DNA of 64,000 nucleotides from CAIVAT01 sp037131145 (GCA_037131145.1 JBAXRP010000001.1:7118-71117), one strand, 5' to 3'. Counted from the stretch's first letter, positions 18,145-26,661 are shown. Notes: generated by a model from the letters alone, not told the origin. Numbers and translations: made by a program.

Positions 18145-19464
18145 TCAAACCAATATATCATCCTTTTTTGCTTCTTCCCGCAAACCAGTTACTGGTACAA
18201 TGGGTACAAACTTTGAGGCAAGCGTAAATAGAAGGCAGAACACGGCAACTCCCGCAGCATTCAAGCTCCATTCCACCCAAGTAGCCGTATAATTTAACCA
18301 CTCAGGCCTTGCATCCTGTATGGGGAGATACGGCGACTCAAGTGTAGGCACCACAATAATATAACGATTCAACCAAAGAGCTATAACGACAACAATTGAA
18401 GTAAGCGTGATATTAGTTATCGTTCTGAATTTTGGTATTCCTACCACGATCAGCGGTAACAGCACACCAATATAATTGGAGATAATAAAGGGCCAGTAGA
18501 ATTCTTTAAAAAGCAACTGAATAAGTAATTCGTCATTTTTTTCCGACCCATACCATTTCGTCAGGTAATCGCTAAAAGTAAAATATCCAAAAAATGCGGC
18601 AAGCACAAGCATTATTACCCCAACAGCAACGAAGTGTTTTTTTGTAATGTATTCCTCAAGATGATAAACCTTTCTAAAAATCCACATTGTGATTATCAGT
18701 ACTGCGCTTCCCGAATATACAGCCGCAATTACAAAGTAAGGGCCAAAAATAGTACTGTGCCAACCAGGTTGCAGTGTAACGCTAAAAATCCACGCCAATA
18801 CAGAATAAACGATAATAGCTATGGAAATTACCATCGCAGCCATAATATCTGTTGCACTGTTGAGACGCTGCTGTTGTTCCGGGGTGCCGGTATAACCCAA
18901 TGCAAGGGCTTTATAAAGGCGTTTTCTCCACATAGGAAGTCGTAGGAAGTCATCATCACGAAGTGTTGCCAGATCGCGTAATAAGGCAAGATAAAGAAAA
19001 ATGAAACACCCAAAAATATCGGTTGAAATGGCAATTACGTCCCATGTAATTGGTGATTGAATACGTCCAAAAATTACAAGATAATAAAGTTTATCAAGTC
19101 TTCCAATGCAAAGAAGAATAAAGCAAGGGCCGATTAAAAGTGAAATTACAGTGATAAATTCTGCCATTCTGATAACCGGTTTGCGCCAGGGTGTTTTGAA
19201 TAAGTGGAGTGTGCCAGAAATCAAAGCGCCAGCGTAACTGATTCCCATAAAAAAAATGAAGTTGACGATATAAACACCCCAAACAACATTATCGCGCATA
19301 CCTGTTACTTCATGTCCTTTTATAACCTGTTGTAGAAAAGCATAAATTCCAAGACCGATCACGGCAAGCAGGAATACAATCCAGGCATATCCTACAAAAC
19401 TAGTTTGCTCAAGTTGCGGCGCAAATTCTCTTAATGGACTTTTTTTTTCGTTTTCCATATTCAC
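18145..19464 (-). CDS. NrfD/PsrC-type polytopic membrane subunit (quinone-interacting)
   Basis: A 439-residue integral membrane protein with about ten hydrophobic segments. GMRDNVVWGVYIVNFIFFMG followed by SYAGALISGTLHLF is typical of the NrfD family subunits found in ActC, HmcC, TmcC and PsrC complexes, where they exchange electrons with the quinone pool or support proton movement. Its ATG overlaps the stop of the ferredoxin gene by four bases (ATGA), the usual NrfC-NrfD type pairing. Which direction electrons flow cannot be told from sequence. Confidence 0.9.
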   Translation of the reverse strand: MNMENEKKSPLREFAPQLEQTSFVGYAWIVFLLAVIGLGIYAFLQQVIKGHEVTGMRDNVVWGVYIVNFIFFMGISYAGALISGTLHLFKTPWRKPVIRMAEFITVISLLIGPCFILLCIGRLDKLYYLVIFGRIQSPITWDVIAISTDIFGCFIFLYLALLRDLATLRDDDFLRLPMWRKRLYKALALGYTGTPEQQQRLNSATDIMAAMVISIAIIVYSVLAWIFSVTLQPGWHSTIFGPYFVIAAVYSGSAVLIITMWIFRKVYHLEEYITKKHFVAVGVIMLVLAAFFGYFTFSDYLTKWYGSEKNDELLIQLLFKEFYWPFIISNYIGVLLPLIVVGIPKFRTITNITLTSIVVVIALWLNRYIIVVPTLESPYLPIQDARPEWLNYTATWVEWSLNAAGVAVFCLLFTLASKFVPIVPVTGLREEAKKDDILV

Positions 19465-20423
19465 GGCTTATTTTTTTTACTGTATGGTGTATCCTTATAT
19501 CTGCTTTTTACCTCATCAGTCAAATCCGGAAAACCACGATCAACGGGAAACTGACGATCAACGGGTGGTAGGTAATAAACACAAGGCCTTGTACCAAGAG
19601 TTTCAAGGTATCTGTATCCAGCCCGGTCACGGATTAACTGGCTGAACTGATATGTTTCAGTTCCATTGGTTACAGTATCTTCATCCACATCCCCAAAATA
19701 TATTACGCCCATCGGGCAGGCGGAAACGCAATATGGCACTTTGCCAACCCGTATCAGGTCGGGACAAAAATCGCATTTAGAAACAGTGCCCTCCTTTCCA
19801 GGGCTGCTCGCTTCCGGTGAATAGGGCTCTTTATCTTCATCAAACTCGTGATAATGTTTCCATGCAAAAACACGGGTTGAATATGGGCAACCTGTCATGC
19901 AGAATTTGCATCCAATGCAACGTTCATTATCGATCAATACAATTCCATCGCTTCGTTTATATGTGGCGCCAACCGGGCAAACACTCACGCACAAAGGGTT
20001 GTCGCAGTGAAAGCAGGGTTTTGGAAACCAGTACGGAGAAGTTTTTTCAGAATCCTGTAACAAGTACACCTTCAAAAACTCCTGACTTTTTGGAAGATGA
20101 TGCCCTTTCTGGCAGGCCTCTACGCATTTCCTGGCATTTTTGCATTTACCAAGATCAATAACCATGACAAATTTTCGTCCTGGAAGTCCTTTATGGGATT
20201 CTTCGCGTGATACCCTCGGCAGTTTAAGAAGGCCTCTATCCACTTCCATAATTTCTCCTTCAGTGGTGAGGACTTTTACCTTCTTTCCGGATTCGGTTGC
20301 ATTCGCGTCAACGTATGCTGCAACCAATCCACTACCGGCTGCTATTCCGGCTCCAGCCAGTAGCCCTTTTTTCAAAAACTGTCTTCTGGTATTTTTTTTA
20401 TTCTGATTAGTATGCTCTTCCAC
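19461..20423 (-). CDS. Tat-exported 4Fe-4S ferredoxin-type subunit (NrfC/HmcB-like)
   Basis: A 320-residue periplasmic iron-sulfur protein. The N-terminus has a twin-arginine signal (RRQFLKKGLLAGAG). Cys groups follow in the order expected for a four-cluster DsrO/NrfC/HmcB protein: CKNARKCVEAC, CFHCDNPLCVSVCP, CIGCKFCMTGCP and CDFC...CVSACP. The first group is unusual: the second cysteine of CxxCxxCxxxC is replaced by Ala (CxxAxxCxxxC), so that cluster may be altered. It would pass electrons between the multihaem cytochrome and the NrfD subunit encoded just downstream with a four-base overlap. Confidence 0.92.
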   Translation of the reverse strand: MEEHTNQNKKNTRRQFLKKGLLAGAGIAAGSGLVAAYVDANATESGKKVKVLTTEGEIMEVDRGLLKLPRVSREESHKGLPGRKFVMVIDLGKCKNARKCVEACQKGHHLPKSQEFLKVYLLQDSEKTSPYWFPKPCFHCDNPLCVSVCPVGATYKRSDGIVLIDNERCIGCKFCMTGCPYSTRVFAWKHYHEFDEDKEPYSPEASSPGKEGTVSKCDFCPDLIRVGKVPYCVSACPMGVIYFGDVDEDTVTNGTETYQFSQLIRDRAGYRYLETLGTRPCVYYLPPVDRQFPVDRGFPDLTDEVKSRYKDTPYSKKNKP

Positions 20424-20434
20424 GTTTCTGGGTT

Positions 20435-21058
20435 TTAATGTGACTCATGATAACCATTGATCATGCTTTTAAAATTACTTGTCGGATTTTTTCCGATAGT
20501 GCAAAAATATATGTGAACACACATGATTAGACTAATGCCAAAGCCAGAAATAATATGCACAAAATCGGTCAGATCCAATCCGCTGAAACCGAAAATACTG
20601 TTAACGGTGATTTCCGGATACAACAGACCGAATCCGGAAATAATTACAAATGGCACCAGAACATACATCAGAACAACATAGGTAACTTGTTGTAACGGAT
20701 TAAATTTTTCTTCCTCATTAACCGGAAAAGGGGCTTGTTCATTTTTGAAAATTCCTATTGTATAAAAATATAGTTGTTTTTTCAGCCTGTCAAATGTATT
20801 TTTCAGCGGAATTACATAATGACCGCCGTTTTTCGTGAAAAGATTCCCGAAAAAGAAAACAATGTAACTTAATGAAAGCAGCATCCCCGCAATATTATGC
20901 AAAGTAACAGCCATATTAAATTTAACAATTGTTGAAGGATTTGAAAACTGGATACTTAAACCTGTAATAATTAAAATCAAACAAAGTAGTGCATTTGTCA
21001 AGTGCCAAATCCTGATCCAAACAGGATACAAATAAAGGCGTTGGGAGCTATGATTCAT
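20435..21058 (-). CDS. diheme cytochrome b subunit (cytochrome b561 / Ni-Fe hydrogenase type)
   Basis: A 207-residue membrane protein with four hydrophobic segments (near 12-36, 47-72, 120-145 and 160-187). Candidate haem-ligand histidines are in RIWHLTNA, TLHNIAG, FVHIISG and MCVHIYF, the spacing of cytochrome b subunits of thiosulfate reductase, formate dehydrogenase and related enzymes. It overlaps the upstream seven-haem cytochrome gene by 11 bases and precedes the ferredoxin gene by 11. It probably links quinol chemistry in the membrane to the periplasmic cytochrome. Confidence 0.85.
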   Translation of the reverse strand: MNHSSQRLYLYPVWIRIWHLTNALLCLILIITGLSIQFSNPSTIVKFNMAVTLHNIAGMLLSLSYIVFFFGNLFTKNGGHYVIPLKNTFDRLKKQLYFYTIGIFKNEQAPFPVNEEEKFNPLQQVTYVVLMYVLVPFVIISGFGLLYPEITVNSIFGFSGLDLTDFVHIISGFGISLIMCVHIYFCTIGKNPTSNFKSMINGYHESH

Positions 21059-22085
21059 GTGGATGATTATTTTTAATGCGCAAAACTGCGTGGATAATTA
21101 TTACGAGAATGGTTAGTCCAAAAATAATCAGACTAATTATATTTAAGGTGTTACTTTGATCTGGTCCAATAGTGGTGGAATTTCCCATTAGCAAACCTTT
21201 AATAAAACCTTCTTTCTGAATTTGCGAACTCACCTGGTATTTATATAAGGAGGCGTAAAGAATAGAATTCTGTGAATGGCAGGATTCACACTTTCTGACC
21301 GCCAGGCTCTTAGGTACAACATGATGGGCAACAACCAAAGTATCCTCATTTTTGGCATGACATTCAATACATCTAACATTTGTAAAATGAGAGGCCTGAT
21401 TTGGCAGCCATTCATGTTTTTGAAGGATATTTGGATTTACTTTGTCGGTAAGTAACTGATAATTTTTTATATCTGCATGACAGTTCAGGCATATAAGGTT
21501 ATCATAAGTAATAGTTTCTTTAAGGATATTGGTATTACGCGCATTGATTTTGTAGGTATGTGCATCATGACACATCCAGCATGTAAAATCTTCGCTATGT
21601 TTCTCGGAATGGACACTGGCCATAAAGCCTGTATCAATTTGTTCAAATTGAAATTTTGCGTATTTCTCATCTCCACCATGACAGTCAATACAAGTGGCAA
21701 TTGCTTCCATGCGAAGGTTGCCGTTATGGGGGAAAGTACCATAATCTTCGGAATGACAATCGGTACATTTAAACTCGCGGTGGTTGGACGAGTAAAAAAG
21801 TTCGCGGTTGATTATAACTTCTGAATACATCCGTTTGGAAACATTTCTATTTGCTTCTTTATTTTGATATGTATATTTTGACTGACCGTGACATTTGAAG
21901 CAGTTTTCGTTTTCGATATAATTTTTAAATTTCGTAAAATCAGTCTTTGCCTGTTGTTCTTTTTCGGTTTGAGTTGTAATAATAGGCTTTGAATCAGATG
22001 TTTTTAAAAGGATAAGGGCAATGGCGCACAAAAGCAACATCATAAGAACGAGCCAGGCCGGGCGTAAATTTGCTTTATAAATCAT
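21048..22085 (-). CDS. seven-haem periplasmic cytochrome c anchored in the inner membrane
   Basis: A 345-residue protein with seven CxxCH haem-binding motifs (CFKCH, CTDCH, CIDCH, CWMCH, CLNCH, CIECH, CESCH). One hydrophobic segment lies near residues 11-27 and another at the C-terminus (near 312-336), followed by a short basic tail. Both ends are probably in the membrane with the haem domain in the periplasm. Motif spacing resembles NapC/NrfH/cytochrome c3-like multihaem domains, but I do not recognise a named family. It is the first gene of a tight run (cytochrome b, ferredoxin, NrfD) and follows a strong hairpin. Confidence 0.88.
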   Translation of the reverse strand: MIYKANLRPAWLVLMMLLLCAIALILLKTSDSKPIITTQTEKEQQAKTDFTKFKNYIENENCFKCHGQSKYTYQNKEANRNVSKRMYSEVIINRELFYSSNHREFKCTDCHSEDYGTFPHNGNLRMEAIATCIDCHGGDEKYAKFQFEQIDTGFMASVHSEKHSEDFTCWMCHDAHTYKINARNTNILKETITYDNLICLNCHADIKNYQLLTDKVNPNILQKHEWLPNQASHFTNVRCIECHAKNEDTLVVAHHVVPKSLAVRKCESCHSQNSILYASLYKYQVSSQIQKEGFIKGLLMGNSTTIGPDQSNTLNIISLIIFGLTILVIIIHAVLRIKNNHPHES

Positions 22086-22120
22086 AGTATCTTAAAAGTA
22101 AGTATGAGGGATTGCATTGC

Positions 22121-22166
22121 AAAACAAATGGGTGTAAACAGGAAATTATCTGTTTTACACCCATTT
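22121..22166 (-). terminator. Strong hairpin between the monohaem and seven-haem cytochrome genes
   Basis: AAATGGGTGTAAACAG (22126-22141) pairs with CTGTTTTACACCCATTT (22150-22166) with one bulged base, giving about 16 bp of stem. On the minus strand it is followed by GTTTTGC, a modest T-run. It ends the cytochrome c transcript at least partly and could instead be a partial terminator or mRNA-stabilising structure that sets different expression for the two halves of the locus. Confidence 0.65.
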
Positions 22167-22194
22167 GGTTAATCATATTAGAACCGGTATGCAG

Positions 22195-22611
22195 TTATTT
22201 CTTGAAAGTGCGCATGTAGGCAACCAACGACCAACGATCGTTTGCATCGGGAATTTTCTTTTCGTAGGCAGGCATTTCATCTCGGCCTTTATCAGTGCGG
22301 AAGAAAAGTTCGCCATCAGTGGATCCCTGGAAAGCTGCTGAAGAGAAATCTCCCGGAAAAGTTTTTAGGGAAGCGCCCTTTGGTCCATCACCCAACCCTT
22401 TGCTGCCATGGCACGATTTACAATGTTTTGCCCAAAGTTCCTTCCCGGTAGCTACATCAGCTTTTGCTGAGGCTTTCAGAGCCTTGTCTTTATCGGGAAC
22501 AGGCCATGCCTTTGCTTTGGCTTGTTGTGCTGAAGCAGCCTGACCAAACAGAAAAACAACAGCAACGATAGCTGTTACGATGATTGTTGCAATTTTTTGA
22601 GATGTTTTCAT
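22195..22611 (-). CDS. periplasmic class I monohaem cytochrome c
   Basis: A 138-residue protein with an N-terminal signal peptide ending near QAASAQQ. One haem motif (CKSCHG) lies at about residues 65-70, followed by GLGDGPKG and, at the end, the methionine ligand region DEMPAYEKKIPDANDRWSLV split by a short loop. This is the standard small soluble cytochrome c fold (Cytochrom_C / CytC6-like). It is a likely mobile electron carrier in the periplasm for the membrane complex encoded downstream. It is 44 bases downstream of the DUF5777 gene. Confidence 0.93.
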   Translation of the reverse strand: MKTSQKIATIIVTAIVAVVFLFGQAASAQQAKAKAWPVPDKDKALKASAKADVATGKELWAKHCKSCHGSKGLGDGPKGASLKTFPGDFSSAAFQGSTDGELFFRTDKGRDEMPAYEKKIPDANDRWSLVAYMRTFKK

Positions 22612-22655
22612 AATTTTTAATTGTTAGTTATTTGACATTTTGTTTTGGTTTTGGA

Positions 22656-23723
22656 TTAAAAGGTCCATAACCGGGTTATATTAAATCCAAGAAGAATAGC
22701 GCCATTATATGGATTATTGTTATTATACATAACTGTTTCCTGGGGAAGAAGTCCATTTGCTGCTGTTAAAAAAATCTGGAAAGCATGGGTACTTGTTGAA
22801 ATTTCCACGCCAAGACCAAAATTGGGCCACGGGGCAGTATTGACATAAGTAAATACAGGTTGAGAGTAACTTAAAATGATTGAAGCCTGCGGACTTATCT
22901 TCACTTTTCCTATACCTGAGATATTGATATTATCGTTTTTCATTCCATTTACATGGTTATTGTCTGCTTCTGCTTGATCAACCAGATTATAATGTACCCA
23001 TGAAATCCCCAATTGTGCTGAAAATTCTTTACAAAATCTACGTGCAAACATAAATTCAGCAAAATATGAAAACCTGTAAGAAGCTTTAAAGGTTTGGTCA
23101 AAAAGATTTCCCAGATCAGACTGATTAGCTCCATTTAATCCTGTTGCCTGGTTGTATGTAATATAGTTCAGTCCAGAGTTTGTATCATTTTCAATTATCT
23201 GATTTTGAATACTTCTCCGAAACGCTGTATCCTTAACTAAGGAATTGTAATCAAGATCAGATAGTAGTTTATTATTTCCAAGCGATGACTTGTTACTGGC
23301 ATTGATCGCTACATTTCCGAAAAAACTAATGGTGACAGGAAAACCATCTTTTCTCTGGCGGGCAATTACATATTTAATGTTGAAATCCTGGAGCATTTTT
23401 AGCTTAGTGGTTCCAAACCCCACCTGTAGATTTTTTGTTATTGTAAAATTAAGCCCGAGACGGATGTTTGAAGCGCCCCAAATACCATACAGGTCAGACC
23501 AGTGTTGTTGTATCGTTCCAAAGTCATGCTGGATAACAGCTTCAAGGGTTCTTGCAGGGGGCAGAAAAACTGTTCGGTCTGCCATAAAATAACCGCTTTC
23601 AAATGGAGCTTTTGCCAATGGTTTCTGGGTTGGTTGTTCAGGGATCGAATCCTGCGCAAAACCCATTCCAAGACCGCTCATCATGAAGATGAAACCCAGC
23701 GCTAATCGTTTCATTTTATCCAT
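22656..23723 (-). CDS. DUF5777-family outer-membrane beta-barrel protein
   Basis: A 355-residue secreted protein with a signal peptide ending at GMGFAQ. The mature part alternates short amphipathic strands (LRLGLNFTITKNLQVGFG, PVTISFFGNVAI, AQLGISWVHYNLV) and ends in an aromatic residue (RLWTF), typical of outer-membrane barrels. ADRTVFLPPARTLEAVIQHDFG matches the DUF5777 family as I know it; the function is unknown. Its place among cytochrome genes raises the possibility that it is a channel or sheath used by them. An alternative start is the ATG at 23714. Confidence 0.78.
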   Translation of the reverse strand: MDKMKRLALGFIFMMSGLGMGFAQDSIPEQPTQKPLAKAPFESGYFMADRTVFLPPARTLEAVIQHDFGTIQQHWSDLYGIWGASNIRLGLNFTITKNLQVGFGTTKLKMLQDFNIKYVIARQRKDGFPVTISFFGNVAINASNKSSLGNNKLLSDLDYNSLVKDTAFRRSIQNQIIENDTNSGLNYITYNQATGLNGANQSDLGNLFDQTFKASYRFSYFAEFMFARRFCKEFSAQLGISWVHYNLVDQAEADNNHVNGMKNDNINISGIGKVKISPQASIILSYSQPVFTYVNTAPWPNFGLGVEISTSTHAFQIFLTAANGLLPQETVMYNNNNPYNGAILLGFNITRLWTF

Positions 23724-23769
23724 AAGATTTATGTATGTATTTCGATTAATATTAGTGTGAAAAAATCAA

Positions 23770-24162
23770 TTAATTATTTACCGCGCCCTCATTGATCCAT
23801 TTTAAGACTGAATCGGCATTCGCTTTGTTACAATGCTGGCTCATCCCTCCCCCGGGAGCCATTTCGATATAAAGGTCGCTGTTTTCCGGAACGGCTATGT
23901 CTATCATACCAGCCATATTCTTCAATGCCAGATAGGATTTTCCATCAATCAGAACTGGTGGATTCTGCCCAATACCATGACAACTAACGCATTTTTCATT
24001 AAAAATGGGTTGTATTTCCCCGGCATAGCTAATTTTACCTGGTACCGGAGGAGGAGGAGGAGGTGAAGGAGGATCAGGTACGATTAAATCCTTCGTACAT
24101 GCAGAAAAGATAAAAAGCACGAAAAAGATCGTAATCAGTTTTTTCAACTTTTTGCTTTGCAT
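23770..24162 (-). CDS. monohaem cytochrome c-like lipoprotein
   Basis: A 130-residue lipoprotein. The signal peptide ends with the lipobox FSAC, then comes a Pro-rich spacer (PDPPSPPPPPP), then a small haem domain: IQPIFNEKCVSCHG (motif CVSCH) and a C-terminal segment with methionines (IEMAPGGGMSQH) that could give the sixth ligand, ending in LKWINEGA. This is the pattern of cytochrome domains found on planctomycete- and Bacteroidota-type secreted proteins. It is 46 bases upstream of the DUF5777 gene and is the first gene after the terminator at 24245-24275, so it probably heads the transcript. Confidence 0.88.
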   Translation of the reverse strand: MQSKKLKKLITIFFVLFIFSACTKDLIVPDPPSPPPPPPVPGKISYAGEIQPIFNEKCVSCHGIGQNPPVLIDGKSYLALKNMAGMIDIAVPENSDLYIEMAPGGGMSQHCNKANADSVLKWINEGAVNN

Positions 24163-24244
24163 AATTATATTTTTAGGTTAAACTATTAATAATTCGATAA
24201 CAATTGGTTTTCTGAGGTACTTGAAATGTGATTTTTCATGTTTG

Positions 24245-24275
24245 TAAAAAAGCCTCAGGTTCTCTGAAGCCTTTT
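24245..24275 (-). terminator. Rho-independent terminator after the six-haem lipoprotein gene
   Basis: On the minus strand GCTTCAG and CTGAGGC (24264-24270 and 24252-24258) form a 7-bp stem with one G-U pair around a 5-base loop, followed by TTTTTT. T residues on both sides make it usable in either direction. It separates the six-haem gene from the genes that follow. Confidence 0.7.
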
Positions 24276-24384
24276 TCGCAAATAATTATGACTTTATTAC
24301 AGATTTGTCAATATCCAGAGAAAACACAAATTCCAAAAATAAAATGTGATTTATTTCTGGAATCTGTGTTGCAATAAAAAACAA

Positions 24385-25689
24385 TTATGGATGTGCAGTT
24401 ACCCAATCAATCGAATTTTGTAAAAGCTGTAATGCATAAGGAGGATTATGAACGCCTAATGATAATTCACTGTTGATATAGGCATAATTGTAAGCAGCTC
24501 CTAATTCTCCATATTTCCATACACGGCCTATTCTGTTAGCAAAATCGGTATCTTTTGCGTATTTCAGCATATTGCCGTAAATCACCAGACCAGTTGTAGG
24601 GCTAACCGTATTGTTACTTGCACTGGTTGCATAAAGTTCTGAACTTGTAACAGTTTGGTACAGTTTTCCATTAAAATCGTGGCTTGGCTGAGCGCTGTAC
24701 GATACAACGCCGGAGGTACTTGTAGTTTTCTTGAAAACTTTTCTCGCAGTAAGGAGTTCGGCTAATTCAATGCGTTTTGCATCAATAAGGGCTTGAACAG
24801 GTGTTATTTTATCGCCACCGTGGCAAGCAGTACATTCAGCTTTGTTAGCCCATAATGTATGACCACCAGTTGAGTCGGCTGGATTATATGTATTCATGTG
24901 GCAATCAGTACATGCAAAAGCAGAGTGTTTCCAAGTTCTTGTATAGGTTTTGCCTTGATATTCATAACCATTAATACCTGAAAATAAATTTGACTGGTTT
25001 CCATCATGAACCGAGAAGCTTCTCCCTACACGGTATTGAACAGTATCAAGATCGTTTGTATTTACAAAAGGAAAGTATGGCAGTTGATCAAATGCCTTAT
25101 TTATAACCTGAGGTCTGAGAGTAGTGTCGGAATAAACCAGAGAGGTATAGCCACGAATCTGGTGACAACTAACACACAGATTATTAATTGCGCCAAAATC
25201 CGTCGCAGTAAGATTTTTGTTATAATTTAAATACACAGGGTTAATATTCGTTAAAATTTGAGAAACTGTGTCGCCTGTAAAATCAAATGAACTATGTTTA
25301 TGGCACGTTGTGCAGTTAATTCTGTTAGCAGTTGGCATGTCGTTGGCTACAATAAATTTCCCACTACCGAGATTCTGCATAAATCCTTCACTTGTATGAC
25401 ATCCTGCGCAAAACTTGGTATTTCTTGCGCTTGTTGTACCAAGATAATGTTTTGAGAAATGATACTCAGCAATTTTAGTATCAAAATTAGCAATTGTGTG
25501 GCAAACAAGACAGGAAGCAGTTCCGTCTTTTCCATTTAAGCCATCAACACCGTTCACGCCATTAATTCCGTTTACTCCGTTTACTCCGGCAGTACCCTGC
25601 GGACCTTCTTTGGTGCAGGCAGTAAACATCAACATTGCAGCCGAAACCATCATTCCGGCAACAATAATAAATTTGTGTAATTTTTTCAT
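24385..25689 (-). CDS. six-haem cytochrome c lipoprotein with a collagen-like segment
   Basis: A 434-residue lipoprotein. The signal peptide ends with the lipobox FTAC (Cys25). Residues 29-55 form nine Gly-x-y triplets (GPQGTAGVNGVN..., rich in GVN) like collagen-like stalks of surface proteins. Six CxxCH motifs follow (CLVCH, CAGCH, CTTCH, CVSCH, CTDCH, CTACH) in a mostly beta/loop context. The start is ATG 25689: the frame is open to 25761, but a -7 box at 25759-25766 makes that start unlikely. The likely role is a cell-surface or periplasmic electron carrier. It has its own terminator and an FNR-type box about 155 bases upstream. Confidence 0.87.
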   Translation of the reverse strand: MKKLHKFIIVAGMMVSAAMLMFTACTKEGPQGTAGVNGVNGINGVNGVDGLNGKDGTASCLVCHTIANFDTKIAEYHFSKHYLGTTSARNTKFCAGCHTSEGFMQNLGSGKFIVANDMPTANRINCTTCHKHSSFDFTGDTVSQILTNINPVYLNYNKNLTATDFGAINNLCVSCHQIRGYTSLVYSDTTLRPQVINKAFDQLPYFPFVNTNDLDTVQYRVGRSFSVHDGNQSNLFSGINGYEYQGKTYTRTWKHSAFACTDCHMNTYNPADSTGGHTLWANKAECTACHGGDKITPVQALIDAKRIELAELLTARKVFKKTTSTSGVVSYSAQPSHDFNGKLYQTVTSSELYATSASNNTVSPTTGLVIYGNMLKYAKDTDFANRIGRVWKYGELGAAYNYAYINSELSLGVHNPPYALQLLQNSIDWVTAHP

Positions 25690-25758
25690 TTTTTTACAGA
25701 TTTTGTTAATAAATACGTTTGAATTGCAGCAGACAACTTGTGCAAAAAGTTTCCGCGA

Positions 25759-25766
25759 CAAAAGTA
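25759..25766 (-). promoter_or_regulatory. -7 promoter element of the six-haem cytochrome gene
   Basis: On the minus strand TACTTTTG fits the Bacteroidota -7 consensus TAnnTTTG. No good -33 TTG is at the usual spacing, as expected for a promoter that depends on an activator. It lies 70 bases before the chosen ATG. Confidence 0.45.
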
Positions 25767-25842
25767 TCTAAGAAAACAAGAGCCCCTCGTATGGTATTGG
25801 TGAGATTTGTTAATATAATAACTGACATTTCTCAACAGCCTG

Positions 25843-25856
25843 TTGATAAATATCAA
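25843..25856. promoter_or_regulatory. FNR/HcpR-type operator upstream of the cytochrome genes
   Basis: TTGATAAATATCAA is an exact match to the FNR consensus TTGAT-N4-ATCAA, and the whole 14-mer is nearly palindromic. It sits between the stop of the Crp/Fnr gene and the start of the six-haem cytochrome gene, about 80 bases upstream of that gene's -7 element. A second exact match precedes the regulator gene itself. Confidence 0.78.
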
Positions 25857-25869
25857 TCATTATATATAA

Positions 25870-26565
25870 TCAGCCAGTTTCGCTGATCTGACGAAGTTGT
25901 TTTACATTAAGGATTTCCATTTTATTTCCTGCAACAGTTAATATACCCTCCTCCTTAAATTCTTTTAAAATTCTTATGGCGCTTTCCTTTGACATGCCCG
26001 AAAGATCGGCCAGATCCTGCCGCGAAATGCTTAGTTCAAAAGGATTCTTGCAATAGATTTTTTCGGAAAGGTAAAAAATGACGTCGGCAATCCTACCGGG
26101 CATTTGCTTTTGAGTCAGACTAACGATTTGTTCAAAGTTAAAGATGGATTGCAGAGATACTCGTTTTAAAAAATCCTCGGCAAAATCGGGGTTTTCACGA
26201 ATCAGTTTTTTAAAAACGGATGCATCAACAAGGCAGGCGGTACAGTCTTCAACGGCTGATGCTGAATAATAGTGACGATTATCAACGTATATACCAGGTC
26301 CGAAGATGTAATCCACAGGTTTTACAAGCGCCAGAATAAGATTCTTGCCATAGCCCTCAATATAGATCTTTGCCAATCCGGATGTTATACAAACAAAGTA
26401 TGGCGAAGGAGTGCCTTGTTTGAAAATGATTTCTCCACCTTTATAATCAACCTGAAATCGGCTGTTGTTGATCAGATCAAGCTCCGTCGAACCTAAATTT
26501 TTAAAAATCTGAGTTTTGCAGTTGCAATCATTACAATTGGATGCCTGATGATTTTTATTGATCAT
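25870..26565 (-). CDS. Crp/Fnr-family transcriptional regulator with N-terminal cysteine cluster
   Basis: A 231-residue regulator. The N-terminus carries three close cysteines (Cys11, Cys14, Cys16 in CNDCNC). Two more in the cyclic-nucleotide-like domain (Cys108 and Cys111 in DCTAC) are placed like the distant fourth ligand of FNR, so an oxygen-sensitive Fe-S cluster is plausible. The effector domain is followed by a winged helix with SRQDLADLSGMSKESAIRILKEF; the Glu and Arg of the recognition helix are kept, and the FNR serine is replaced. I start at ATG 26565, which gives the Cys-rich N-terminus directly; the upstream extension is hydrophobic and unlike the family. FNR-type boxes lie on both sides of the gene. 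Confidence 0.88.
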   Translation of the reverse strand: MINKNHQASNCNDCNCKTQIFKNLGSTELDLINNSRFQVDYKGGEIIFKQGTPSPYFVCITSGLAKIYIEGYGKNLILALVKPVDYIFGPGIYVDNRHYYSASAVEDCTACLVDASVFKKLIRENPDFAEDFLKRVSLQSIFNFEQIVSLTQKQMPGRIADVIFYLSEKIYCKNPFELSISRQDLADLSGMSKESAIRILKEFKEEGILTVAGNKMEILNVKQLRQISETG

Positions 26566-26661
26566 TATACTGCCTCTTAGACTTTGCTTTTTAGTATCGG
26601 ACAAAATTAGTAATAAAATGATAAAAAGCAACAATTTTACTATTTTTCATCAACTAAGAGG

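Noticed and set aside
25690..25761. 24-residue N-terminal extension of the six-haem lipoprotein
   Set aside because: It would put extra polar and Cys-rich sequence before the lipoprotein signal, and the -7 element overlaps its start codon.
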